Assembly: GCA_937901905.1 (NCBI GenBank)
Contig: CALDIF010000065.1
Span: 1 to 38,614 of the forward strand
Direction: 5' to 3'
DNA from: an uncultured Porphyromonadaceae bacterium
GTDB lineage: Bacteria > Bacteroidota > Bacteroidia > Bacteroidales > Muribaculaceae
Length of the DNA stretch: 38,614 bases
Under the pieces are notes generated by a model, which was not told the origin of the DNA, did not search any database, and was given only the letters and a program-made list of their open reading frames with translations. Within the stretch, counting starts at the first letter, position 1. Every line of letters begins with the position of its first letter. Below are positions 1 through 7,517 of this stretch, piece by piece. The position numbers and the translations under genes were made by a program.

Positions 1-83
1 GAGTATGGTAATTTTTCTATACATCTGCTTGTGTTTATAACGGGTGATTAAGGTGTTTCAATTATATGTTCTCAAGGTCTCGC

Positions 84-782
84 TTAATGTAGCCTCAAGT
101 CGTCCAACGAGGAGTCGGGACTGAAGCGACACATATCAACGTAGTGCCCTATTCCGGCGACAACCCCCTGGTCGCTATACTGCCACACCGTGTAATGACC
201 TTGCCAGTCAATAACAGGCTCGGCATTGCTGTATCGTCCCAAATACAACGGATACTCGTTGAGTTGCGGCGCGAGGTAAGTGTTGTAGAACGTTGCCATT
301 GAATAGATAACAGGTTTCTTGCCGTAAAAATCCTCAAGACGTCGAGCCATAACAAGTACGCTGTCAATGAGTTGTCGTCGTGTGAATGAGCCTACGTTTT
401 CCACATCTATCATGGGTATGAGGTCTTGGGTGTCGGGAGTGGCATGACGCACAAAGTTTTCCACTTGTTTGTCGACACTTGCTGTGGTGGTGAAATAGTG
501 ATAACTGCCCACAGCGAGTCCCACTGCTCGAGCGTGGCGAACGTTGTAATCGTAGTGAGGCGAATGGTAAGTGGCACCCTCGGTTGCCTTGATATACACG
601 AACGTGATTTGATCATCGGCAGCAACTTTTTCCCAATCGACAAGTCCTTGATGGCTTGAGAGATCAATACCGTCATATTGTAACCTGCCGTGTACCACGG
701 GCGAACGATTGTCAACACACGATACTGCCGTCATGCCTATAGCCACGACGAACCACCACAAGATAGTTGATGTAAGTTTCAT
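84..782 (-). CDS. GH25 lysozyme-like lipoprotein
   Basis: Probable peptidoglycan muramidase (N-acetylmuramidase, glycoside hydrolase family 25), 232 residues, about the size of a bare GH25 domain. The N-terminus is a signal peptide ending in A-V-S-C (Cys22), which fits a lipoprotein lipobox, so it is likely anchored in the outer membrane or periplasm. GH25 hallmarks are in order: YDGIDLSSHQG (Asp40), FVYIKATEG (62-69), the catalytic pair in IPMIDVE (Asp126, Glu128), and VWQYSDQG near the C-terminus. It lies 7 bp downstream of a second GH25 gene in the same orientation, so the two are probably co-transcribed and arose by duplication. Function is inferred from the family; the glycan target (self wall or competitor) cannot be told from sequence. 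Bases 1-83 downstream hold nothing I recognise. Confidence 0.88.
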   Translation of the reverse strand: MKLTSTILWWFVVAIGMTAVSCVDNRSPVVHGRLQYDGIDLSSHQGLVDWEKVAADDQITFVYIKATEGATYHSPHYDYNVRHARAVGLAVGSYHYFTTTASVDKQVENFVRHATPDTQDLIPMIDVENVGSFTRRQLIDSVLVMARRLEDFYGKKPVIYSMATFYNTYLAPQLNEYPLYLGRYSNAEPVIDWQGHYTVWQYSDQGVVAGIGHYVDMCRFSPDSSLDDLRLH

Positions 783-789
783 TGCGTTA

Positions 790-2202
790 TCAATCGTTAT
801 CTGCCGAACTTTTGTTTGTCTTCTTGTTCTTGGTTGTTGTCTTGCTTCCGGTCGACTTCTTGTTCTTTACCTTCTTGTTGGCTTCGCGCTGCTTTTCACG
901 AGCGGTTTGTTTCTTGACCTTGCCTGTAGTTTTAGTGCCGGCTTTTTGCTTTGTCTTAGCCTTAGGTTTGACCTTTTCTTTAGTCTTGGTGCTATCTGTC
1001 TTTGTGACCGGGGTTTTGGCTTTGGACGACTGCGACTTGGTGCTGTCCGTCTTGGTGACAGTGGCTTTTGACTTAGTCTTCTTCTCGTCGGCCTTCTTCT
1101 TCTCGTCGGCTTTCTTCTTCTCGTCAGCCTTCTTCTTCTCGTCGGCCTTCTTCTTCTCGTCAGCCTTCTTCTTCTCGTCAGCCTTCTTCTTCTCGTCGGC
1201 TTTCTTCTTCTCGTCGGCTTTCTTCTTCTCGTCAGCCTTCTTCTTCTCGTCAGCCTTCTTCTTCTCGTCAGCCTTCTTATCTTTGTCCTTAAGTTTCTTT
1301 TCTTCTTGTTCGAGTTGCTGTTCCTCCCGCTTCAACTGTTGTTCAAGTTCACGCTCCTCTTTCTCAAGTTCATTGACATTATCTTCAACGTCAGCCTCTT
1401 TCCCGCCGACGTCCTTTTTGTCCTCAATGCGCTTCTTGTTTTTCTTTTTTACCGGGTTATTCTTTATCAGCAAGTCGTTGACCGTGACACCATCGTTAAG
1501 ACAGTCCAAGTCAACCGTGCCGGTAATACCCTTTATCGTACCCGATTGAGAAAACTGCCACACTGTCCATGATGCTCCATAGGGCACTTTAGGCTCTGCC
1601 TCATCGGTGCGCGAGTAACGGGGCATGAAGAGTTTGAAATCGGCAAAATCCTTGGTTAAGTTCTCGTTCATGTAGTCACCACCGACATACAAGAGCGGTT
1701 CGCAGCCGTAGTGCGCCCGCAGCAAGTCGGCAAAAGCCATGACACTATCTTGCAACTGCTTGCGAGTGAAGCCTAATACTTTAATTTCAAGGTCAATGAC
1801 AGGTATTAGATCCTGCTTGCTCTTGACGGCATTACGTTTGAAATTTTCAAACTGGCTCTTGACAGGCGACTTCATCGTGAAAAAGTGGTAACTCCCCACC
1901 TTAAAGCCTTGCTTGCGAGCCTTGTCAAGGTGATCCTTGTAATAAGGGTCAACGTGGGTTGTGCCCTCTGTCGCCTTAATGTAGATGAACTTGATATTCT
2001 TGTCGGTCGCAACTTTTGCCCAATCAATGGGGCCTCCCAGCGATTGATATTTGGAGATGTCAATGCCGTCGTAGGGGATATAACACTCGCGGTTGACCGG
2101 CGTTTTGGTTTTACTGCGACGCGTTAAAGCACTTGCCGTACCAATAGAAAGGCACAACATCGCAATCAGGACGTATGTGGCACGCGTCGCATTCATCGTC
2201 AA
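790..2202 (-). CDS. Secreted GH25 lysozyme with Lys-rich repeat tail
   Basis: GH25 muramidase domain plus a long charged tail, 470 residues, twice the size of its neighbour. A signal peptide (about residues 1-25, ending TASA) precedes the domain at about 42-255: YDGIDISKYQ (Asp48), FIYIKATEG, catalytic VIDLE (Asp137, Glu139), WTVWQFSQSG. Residues about 265-308 are Glu/Lys-rich and look coiled-coil (LEKEERELEQQLKREEQQ), followed by eleven KKKADE-type hexapeptides (about 309-375) and a Lys/Thr/Ser-rich basic end. The tail could form a long single alpha helix and bind polyanions such as wall or nucleic acid; that is inference. Start: ATG at 2202 or 2196 (M-T-M); the promoter box at 2216-2223 sits so close that the leader is about 7-14 nt either way. 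First gene of a two-gene lysozyme unit. Confidence 0.88.
   Translation of the reverse strand: MTMNATRATYVLIAMLCLSIGTASALTRRSKTKTPVNRECYIPYDGIDISKYQSLGGPIDWAKVATDKNIKFIYIKATEGTTHVDPYYKDHLDKARKQGFKVGSYHFFTMKSPVKSQFENFKRNAVKSKQDLIPVIDLEIKVLGFTRKQLQDSVMAFADLLRAHYGCEPLLYVGGDYMNENLTKDFADFKLFMPRYSRTDEAEPKVPYGASWTVWQFSQSGTIKGITGTVDLDCLNDGVTVNDLLIKNNPVKKKNKKRIEDKKDVGGKEADVEDNVNELEKEERELEQQLKREEQQLEQEEKKLKDKDKKADEKKKADEKKKADEKKKADEKKKADEKKKADEKKKADEKKKADEKKKADEKKKADEKKKADEKKTKSKATVTKTDSTKSQSSKAKTPVTKTDSTKTKEKVKPKAKTKQKAGTKTTGKVKKQTAREKQREANKKVKNKKSTGSKTTTKNKKTNKSSADND
1081..1278 (-). repeat. 18-nt tandem repeat, 11 copies (KKKADE)
   Basis: Eleven consecutive 18-nt units encode KKKADE in the tail of the GH25 protein. 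Units differ only at synonymous positions (gctgac versus gccgac when read on the coding strand). Such an in-frame array can gain or lose units by replication slippage without breaking the reading frame. The complementary strand is open through the array (FFFSSA) but is a mirror of the repeat. Confidence 0.97.
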
Positions 2203-2215
2203 GACAATAATTGCG

Positions 2216-2247
2216 CAAAGTTACAAAAACTAACCGTTCAAAGCAAA
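2216..2247 (-). promoter_or_regulatory. Bacteroidetes-type promoter for the GH25 pair
   Basis: On the minus strand the -33 box TTTG (2244-2247) and the -7 box TAACTTTG (2216-2223) are separated by 20 bp, the expected sigma-ABfr geometry. Transcription would begin around 2209, giving a very short leader to the ATG at 2202 or 2196. Confidence 0.75.
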
Positions 2248-2278
2248 ATTTTACCGTGCCTCCTTGAATTTTGGCGGT

Positions 2279-2295
2279 CAAGTTGCAACAACTTG
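2279..2295 (-). terminator. Weak hairpin downstream of the DUF4250 gene
   Basis: CAAGTTG and CAACTTG form a 7-bp stem with a 3-nt loop, 46 bp past the DUF4250 stop and upstream of the GH25 promoter. There is no T tract, so terminator function is only a possibility. Confidence 0.3.
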
Positions 2296-2341
2296 CGAAT
2301 AGAGCGTTTCAGACGATGATGACTTTTGAAGCGGAGTCAAT

Positions 2342-2521
2342 TCAATAAAACCGATTGTTGACGGCATCGTAAACAAAACCATGCTCGGCAAGCCTACTCT
2401 CAATGTCCTCACGACTTATGTCAAGAGACGCACACAACTCATCGAGGTTCTGATAGTTGTCACGCAGTTGCATATTGATGAAACCGAACAAGATAAACGG
2501 GTCTTGGGGCAGATTATCCAT
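2342..2521 (-). CDS. DUF4250 small protein
   Basis: A 59-residue protein beginning MDNLPQDPFILFGFIN and ending VNNRFY. It matches what I know of DUF4250: the LPxDPxxL start, the LRDNYQNLDELC middle and the GFVYDAVNNRF end. The central part (LDELCASLDISREDIESRL) has the look of a small helix-turn-helix or helical bundle; the biochemical function of the family is not known to me. The ATG lies 17 bp after the stop of the pseudouridine synthase gene, so it is probably the last gene of the AI-2E transporter/rluA unit. There is no obvious Shine-Dalgarno sequence, normal for this phylum. Confidence 0.85.
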   Translation of the reverse strand: MDNLPQDPFILFGFINMQLRDNYQNLDELCASLDISREDIESRLAEHGFVYDAVNNRFY

Positions 2522-2538
2522 GTTGATAATTATAGGTG

Positions 2539-4209
2539 TTAAAATGGAACCGGGGATTTTACAACAATTTGTTGTCCGGTAACAGGGTGAATAAACTGTA
2601 TTGACGTGGCATGCAACAAGAGTCGTGTTGCCACCGTGCCATATAACCTATCGCCCACGATAGGCGCATTGAGACCATCAACGTGAGCGGCATGCACCCT
2701 TAGTTGGTGAGTACGACCCGTCAGGGGGAAAAATTCCACTCTCGTGTGCCCGTTGTCATCTGTTTCCAACACGCGGTAGCGAGTCGTTGCCGGTTTCCCG
2801 TTTTGCATATCAACCTTTTGGCGCGGACGGTCATCAAGACAAGGAGCCAACGGCAATGTTATCTCCCCCTCGGTTGCAGTGGGGCAACCGTCAAGAACGG
2901 CAATGTAACATTTTGACACCGAACCTGTTGCAAATTGACGATGTAATAGTGAGAGGACTTGAATGTTTTTAGCAATCACCATGATGCCGCTCGTGTCCAT
3001 GTCAAGTCGATGAGCTACAAGAGCCTTGCCGGGTTGGGGTACAATTTCACGATAGGCTCGTTCAACAGTAGTGGCAGCGGTGAGTTTGCCCTCCTGCGAG
3101 AGCATACCGGCAGGCTTATTCACCACGCTGAGCCAACGGTCGTCGTAAAGAACTTGGAGAGGCTCGTCCACTGCACGATCGAGTGGGTCGGGCTCGGTGT
3201 CAAGCCCTTGTAACATAAAGTGTAACAACGGTTTACATTTGCCGGCACACGAGGGATAAAATAAGCCGTGACGGCGCACCTCGCCAACAGGCGATGTTCC
3301 CCACCACATTTCACCCATACACAGCGGTTGCAACTTGCGACTAAAGGCATATTGCAACAATTTGGGCGCACAACACTCGCCCGTTCCGCCCGGAGGGAAA
3401 CCCACGGACAACCCATACTCACGCTGATAGCGGTGAGTGGCTTCGAGCACGGTGATTGTCTCGCCGGTCGTGTTGCTTATCTTCATCCTCGTGAAGATAG
3501 TCTGCTGTAAACGACGGGATAGACCGGCACGTGCCGACTCCAAGCGCAGCAATCGATGCCGAAGTCTGTGCACCTCATCGAGGGGTTTGGCACATTGTTG
3601 TTCAACCCTGCGTTTGAGTCTCTTGAGTTCGGCATTCAAAAATCGGCTCTCGGCTTCGAGTTGTGCCACACGCTCGGCACTTAGGTTTCCTGACGAGCGC
3701 ACGGCTTCGCGTCGCTCACGCGCGGCTGACATCTCACTCTTCATCTGCTCTACAAGTCGGTCGCCCTCCCTGCGACATTGCTCGTACAACTCGACAGCAT
3801 CGTCGAGTTCGCCGCTTGCGTACAACCCGTTGATAACCGATGTGAGTTCATCAATGCGCGCCATACTTGTCAGGTAAAAACTGCGCGGTCTCATCAAGTC
3901 AACCAATGGGGGAACAAAATAATGATGACGATAACTGCCGGTCACTGTTCCCGAGAACGCTGCAAGAAAACCGAGTGCACCGTCATCGGCTCGCACGACG
4001 AGCACACCTAACATCTTGCCACAATCGACCTCGGCAAGCCACGAAGCCTCGCTCGGGTCGTCACGCAACGACTCAAGATAATCACTCACATGTCCCATCG
4101 CAAGACGCACGAGGGGGTGAGGCTCGTAGCAAAATGGCCATGTGAAACGTTGCGGCAGTTCAATGCCACGCGTTTCATCGGCATCGAAGTAGTGCAGAAA
4201 TTTCTTCAA
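2539..4209 (-). CDS. RluA-family RNA pseudouridine synthase with long N-terminal extension
   Basis: Predicted to isomerise uridine to pseudouridine in rRNA or tRNA. The C-terminal catalytic domain (about 345-556) starts at LQVLYDDRWLSVVNKPAGML and carries the signature HRLDMDTSG with catalytic Asp403. Residues 1-340 are extra compared with ordinary RluA/RluD (about 220-320 residues in total): a globular N-terminus (1-135), a basic coiled coil (about 140-235), and a Cys/His-containing segment (GGTGECCAPKLLQYAF to FYPSCAGKC, about 270-325) that could bind metal. Long forms of this kind occur in Bacteroidetes and in Vibrio. The start is a TTG at 4209: the AI-2E stop lies 19 nt upstream, no in-frame ATG precedes residue 38, and the FLHYFD beginning fits the family. 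The RNA target cannot be read from sequence. Confidence 0.88.
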   Translation of the reverse strand: MKKFLHYFDADETRGIELPQRFTWPFCYEPHPLVRLAMGHVSDYLESLRDDPSEASWLAEVDCGKMLGVLVVRADDGALGFLAAFSGTVTGSYRHHYFVPPLVDLMRPRSFYLTSMARIDELTSVINGLYASGELDDAVELYEQCRREGDRLVEQMKSEMSAARERREAVRSSGNLSAERVAQLEAESRFLNAELKRLKRRVEQQCAKPLDEVHRLRHRLLRLESARAGLSRRLQQTIFTRMKISNTTGETITVLEATHRYQREYGLSVGFPPGGTGECCAPKLLQYAFSRKLQPLCMGEMWWGTSPVGEVRRHGLFYPSCAGKCKPLLHFMLQGLDTEPDPLDRAVDEPLQVLYDDRWLSVVNKPAGMLSQEGKLTAATTVERAYREIVPQPGKALVAHRLDMDTSGIMVIAKNIQVLSLLHRQFATGSVSKCYIAVLDGCPTATEGEITLPLAPCLDDRPRQKVDMQNGKPATTRYRVLETDDNGHTRVEFFPLTGRTHQLRVHAAHVDGLNAPIVGDRLYGTVATRLLLHATSIQFIHPVTGQQIVVKSPVPF

Positions 4210-4228
4210 CGCGACTCAAGAAAACAAT

Positions 4229-5464
4229 TCACTGTTTGTTTCCGGTGTTGCGACGCACCCAATCGGTAAAGCCTCGCAGGAGCGGTTTGCGCGTCAGTTG
4301 TTGCTTGCGTTTGTGCAACGGGTTGGGCTGGTCGAGCACGAACTCACTATAGTAACTTATTATAACAGTTGTCAATGGTAATGCAATAATCAAACCGATA
4401 AACCCCAACACGTAAGCCCACAGGGCCAAAGCGAGGAAGATAATGGCGGGATTAAGCCCCATTTGTTGTTTCATGATGGCGGGTATCAGCACCAGGTCTT
4501 GAATGACCTGGCATAGCAGGTAAGCACCTATTGTCCACGCAAATAGCGACAAGAAACTGCCGCCGGTCGCGACACTCGCCACGAGACACAGGAATGCGGC
4601 AACCGGAATGGAAATCAACTGCAGGTACGGAACCATGTTAAGCACACCCACACTCAAACCGAAGACAATCGCCATCGGCAATCCGATGATGTAAAACTCT
4701 ATGGCAAAGATAATTCCGACAAATAACGAAACGAGTGCCTGACCGCGAAAATAACGGCTCATCGTGTCTTGCACGTCACCTAAAATGCGAAACGTCATGC
4801 GACGATAACGACGTGGCACCGCCGCTTTGAAACCTCGGGAAATTTTACTGTAGTCGAGAAGAACAAAGAACATGTATAACAACACGATAAGCCAACTCAC
4901 CATGTTCAGCACGACACTCATAGTGCCACCGAGGAAACTCCACGTGCCGCTGAACAGGCTGTTCAAGATATCTAACCACTGTTCCTTGCTAAGCAGTGTG
5001 TCCCATTGGGTCAAGTCAATGTGTGTTCTGATGTAATCGTGTATCACCGACGGCACATACGGCACATGAAGCGAACTCTTGGCATAGGCGGCAAGCATAG
5101 TGCCCATCTCGCTGAACTCGGTTATCAGGTAAGGCACCAACAGCCACCCAACCAAGCCCAAACCACCGAAGATTAGCAGCAATGTAACCACGACGGCAAC
5201 GCCGCGATTGTGCAACAAGGGCAATCGTTGTACAATGCCGACCAACGGGTCGGCAACGTAGGCGAGAATACAGCCCACAAGGAAGGGCAGTAACACCGGT
5301 GACAGGTAATTAATGACATAGATTGCGACAACGATGCTCACAATGGTGATGATGATACGCACCACACGGTCGAAGTCGTACTTGCGCTCGCCGGCGACCG
5401 GCGTGCGGTAGTTGTTGGTGCCCACCCCGGTGAGTGAGCGTTTGTTGTCAATTGAATTGTCCAT
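4229..5464 (-). CDS. AI-2E family transporter (PerM/YdiK type)
   Basis: Polytopic inner-membrane protein of 411 residues in the AI-2E/UPF0118 family, whose members export or exchange small molecules or ions; the substrate here is unknown. Visible hydrophobic segments include about 35-60 (IIITIVSIVVAIYVINYLSP), 60-105, 165-205 and several in 235-370, with the family pattern LPMAIVFGLSVGVLNMVPYLQ and a C-terminal NPAIIFLALALWAYVLGFIGLIIALPL stretch. The ends are charged and cytoplasmic-looking. It is the first gene of a minus-strand unit with the pseudouridine synthase (19-nt gap) and DUF4250. Its promoter interlocks with that of divergent lysS. Confidence 0.9.
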   Translation of the reverse strand: MDNSIDNKRSLTGVGTNNYRTPVAGERKYDFDRVVRIIITIVSIVVAIYVINYLSPVLLPFLVGCILAYVADPLVGIVQRLPLLHNRGVAVVVTLLLIFGGLGLVGWLLVPYLITEFSEMGTMLAAYAKSSLHVPYVPSVIHDYIRTHIDLTQWDTLLSKEQWLDILNSLFSGTWSFLGGTMSVVLNMVSWLIVLLYMFFVLLDYSKISRGFKAAVPRRYRRMTFRILGDVQDTMSRYFRGQALVSLFVGIIFAIEFYIIGLPMAIVFGLSVGVLNMVPYLQLISIPVAAFLCLVASVATGGSFLSLFAWTIGAYLLCQVIQDLVLIPAIMKQQMGLNPAIIFLALALWAYVLGFIGLIIALPLTTVIISYYSEFVLDQPNPLHKRKQQLTRKPLLRGFTDWVRRNTGNKQ

Positions 5465-5551
5465 TTCAGTATTAAAATCAATCGTTAATGTCGCGGTGTG
5501 ACGGTCACTCGGGTATTATCGTGCCGACTTCTCAACATATCATAATTGTCG

Positions 5552-5583
5552 CAAAGGTAATAAAAAGCAAATTTGCTCGCAAA
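5552..5583 (-). promoter_or_regulatory. Promoter of the AI-2E/rluA/DUF4250 unit
   Basis: Minus-strand -33 TTTG (5580-5583) and -7 TACCTTTG (5552-5559) with 20 bp between them. Transcription would start near 5546, about 80 nt before the ATG at 5464. It overlaps the lysS promoter on the other strand. Confidence 0.8.
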
Positions 5584-5603
5584 TATAGTTTTTACTACCT
5601 TTG
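5572..5603 (+). promoter_or_regulatory. lysS promoter
   Basis: Plus-strand -33 TTTG (5572-5575) and -7 TACCTTTG (5596-5603), 20 bp apart. A potential TTG start at 5601 lies inside this box, which supports the ATG at 5640 as the true start of lysS. Confidence 0.82.
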
Positions 5604-5639
5604 CAAATTCAAAAAAACGATAATCACCATTGTAAAGTC

Positions 5640-7394
5640 ATGAACATACTTGAACTTAGCGAACAAGAGATAGTGCGTCGCAACTCGTTGGCGCAACTGC
5701 GAGAAATGGGTATTGACCCCTATCCGGCAGCCGAATTTCCGGTGACAGCATATAGCGATGACATTCGCGCCGGCTTCACCGATGATGCCGAGCCGCGCGA
5801 GGTGAGCATCGCCGGACGTATGATGAATCGTCGCATCATGGGCAAGGCATCGTTCTTCGAACTGCTCGATTCCCATGGGCGCATTCAAGTGTACGTCAAC
5901 CGCGACGCGTTGTGTCCGGGTGATGATAAGGAGTTGTACAACACCGTTTTCAAGCGTCTGCTTGACATGGGAGACTTCGTCGGTGTGGAAGGAACGGTGT
6001 TCCGCACTCAAACCGGCGAGATCTCGGTGCACGCCACGTCGCTCACGTTGCTCAGCAAGTCGCTACGCCCGTTACCCGTTGTCAAGGTCAAAGACGGCGT
6101 CACCTACGATGCGTTCGATGACCCCGAGTTACGTTATCGCCAACGTTACGTTGACTTGATCGTCAATGACGGTGTCAAGGACACATTCCTCAAACGCGCT
6201 GTGGTGCTGCGTACATTGCGTGCCGCCCTCGACGAGGCAGGTTACACCGAGGTTGAGACCCCCACCCTGCAGGCTATTGCAGGGGGCGCGTCGGCACGCC
6301 CGTTCATCACCCACTTCAACGCTCTCAACATCGATATGTATATGCGCATTGCGACCGAGTTGTATCTCAAGCGACTGATAGTGGGCGGCTTTGAGGGCGT
6401 TTACGAAATAGGCAAGAACTTCCGCAACGAGGGCATGGATCGCAACCACAATCCCGAGTTCACCTGTATGGAACTGTATGTACAGTATAAGGACTATAAC
6501 TGGATGATGAGTTTCACCGAGCACCTGTTGGAGCGCATTTGTATCGCGGTGAACGGCAGCACCGATGCCGTTATCGACGGTAAGACCATCAGTTTCAAGG
6601 CTCCTTATCGCCGCCTGCCCATACTTGAAGCCATCAAGGAGAAGACGGGGCATGACCTCACCGGCATGGACGAGTCACAGTGTCGCGAAGTGGCACGCTC
6701 ACTGGGTATTGAGGTTGACGACACAATGGGCAAGGGCAAATTGATTGACGAGATATTCGGCGAAACGTGCGAGGGCGACTTCATTCAGCCGACATTTATC
6801 ATCGACTACCCGGTCGAGATGTCACCGCTCACCAAGATGCACCGCACCAAACCCGGCTTGACCGAGCGGTTCGAGTTGATGGTGAACGGGAAGGAACTTG
6901 CCAATGCTTACAGCGAGTTGAACGACCCGATTGACCAGGAAGAGCGCTTCGTGGAGCAAATGCGTCTCGCGGACAAGGGCGACGACGAGGCCATGATTAT
7001 CGACCGCGACTTCTTGCGCGCGCTACAATACGGCATGCCCCCCACGAGCGGCATCGGCATCGGCATTGACCGGCTCGTGATGCTCATGACAGGACACAGC
7101 TACATTCAAGACGTGTTACTATTTCCACAAATGCGTCCCGAGAAAACGGCTCTTCGCGACAAGGCGGAGGCATACATCGCACTCGGAGTGCCCGAGCAGT
7201 GGGTGGCTCCGATTCAAAAGGCGGGTTTCATGACAGTGGCAGCACTCGGCGCGTTAGAACGACCGGGCGTGCTGTTCCAACAACTGCAAGACATCAACAA
7301 GAAGTTCAAGTTAGGTTACACCCTACCCCACATTGACGAGGTCAAGCACTGGGTGGAGGCGGCAGCAGCGACTGCCAACTGTCAACAAGGCTGA
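5640..7394 (+). CDS. lysS: Lysine--tRNA ligase
   Basis: Class II lysyl-tRNA synthetase, charging tRNA-Lys in the cytoplasm; 584 residues from the ATG at 5640. The N-terminal OB-fold anticodon-binding domain (about 50-150: VSIAGRMMNRRIMGKASFFELLDSHGRIQVY) is followed by the catalytic core with motif 1/2 region (VETPTLQAIAGGASARPFIT; FRNEGMDRNHNPEFT) and motif 3 (GIGIGIDRLVMLMTG). It is longer than E. coli LysS (505) because of a C-terminal extension of about 75 residues after motif 3 (EQWVAPIQKAGFMTVAAL to the end), usual in Bacteroidetes. An upstream in-frame TTG would add 13 residues but lies in the promoter box. Converges on leuS across a strong terminator hairpin. Confidence 0.97.
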   Translation: MNILELSEQEIVRRNSLAQLREMGIDPYPAAEFPVTAYSDDIRAGFTDDAEPREVSIAGRMMNRRIMGKASFFELLDSHGRIQVYVNRDALCPGDDKELYNTVFKRLLDMGDFVGVEGTVFRTQTGEISVHATSLTLLSKSLRPLPVVKVKDGVTYDAFDDPELRYRQRYVDLIVNDGVKDTFLKRAVVLRTLRAALDEAGYTEVETPTLQAIAGGASARPFITHFNALNIDMYMRIATELYLKRLIVGGFEGVYEIGKNFRNEGMDRNHNPEFTCMELYVQYKDYNWMMSFTEHLLERICIAVNGSTDAVIDGKTISFKAPYRRLPILEAIKEKTGHDLTGMDESQCREVARSLGIEVDDTMGKGKLIDEIFGETCEGDFIQPTFIIDYPVEMSPLTKMHRTKPGLTERFELMVNGKELANAYSELNDPIDQEERFVEQMRLADKGDDEAMIIDRDFLRALQYGMPPTSGIGIGIDRLVMLMTGHSYIQDVLLFPQMRPEKTALRDKAEAYIALGVPEQWVAPIQKAGFMTVAALGALERPGVLFQQLQDINKKFKLGYTLPHIDEVKHWVEAAAATANCQQG

Positions 7395-7415
7395 TAACGT
7401 CACCTTACATTTAAC

Positions 7416-7470
7416 ACATATAAAGCAATGGAACAGATTGAATGTCAATCTGTTCCATTGCTTTATATGT
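7416..7470. terminator. Bidirectional terminator between lysS and leuS
   Basis: A perfect 25-bp inverted repeat with a 5-nt loop (AATGT, 7441-7445) fills most of the 123-bp gap between the convergent lysS and leuS genes. Arms are 7416-7440 and 7446-7470. It lies 21 bp after the lysS stop and 47 bp after the leuS stop, so it can serve both. Confidence 0.85.
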
Positions 7471-7517
7471 CACAGTGCGGCGACACCGCTTCACAAGCAT
7501 CGCTTGTTACAGTCGCA

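Noticed and set aside
782..1549. Open frame of 255 codons on the plus strand rich in FFFSSA
   Set aside because: It is the mirror of the KKKADE repeat and the rest of the GH25 gene; the protein has no family features and the minus-strand frame has a complete GH25 domain and a promoter.
5601..5639. TTG start adding 13 residues to LysS
   Set aside because: The TTG is part of the -7 box TACCTTTG (5596-5603), so it would not be in the message; the added residues do not resemble LysS.
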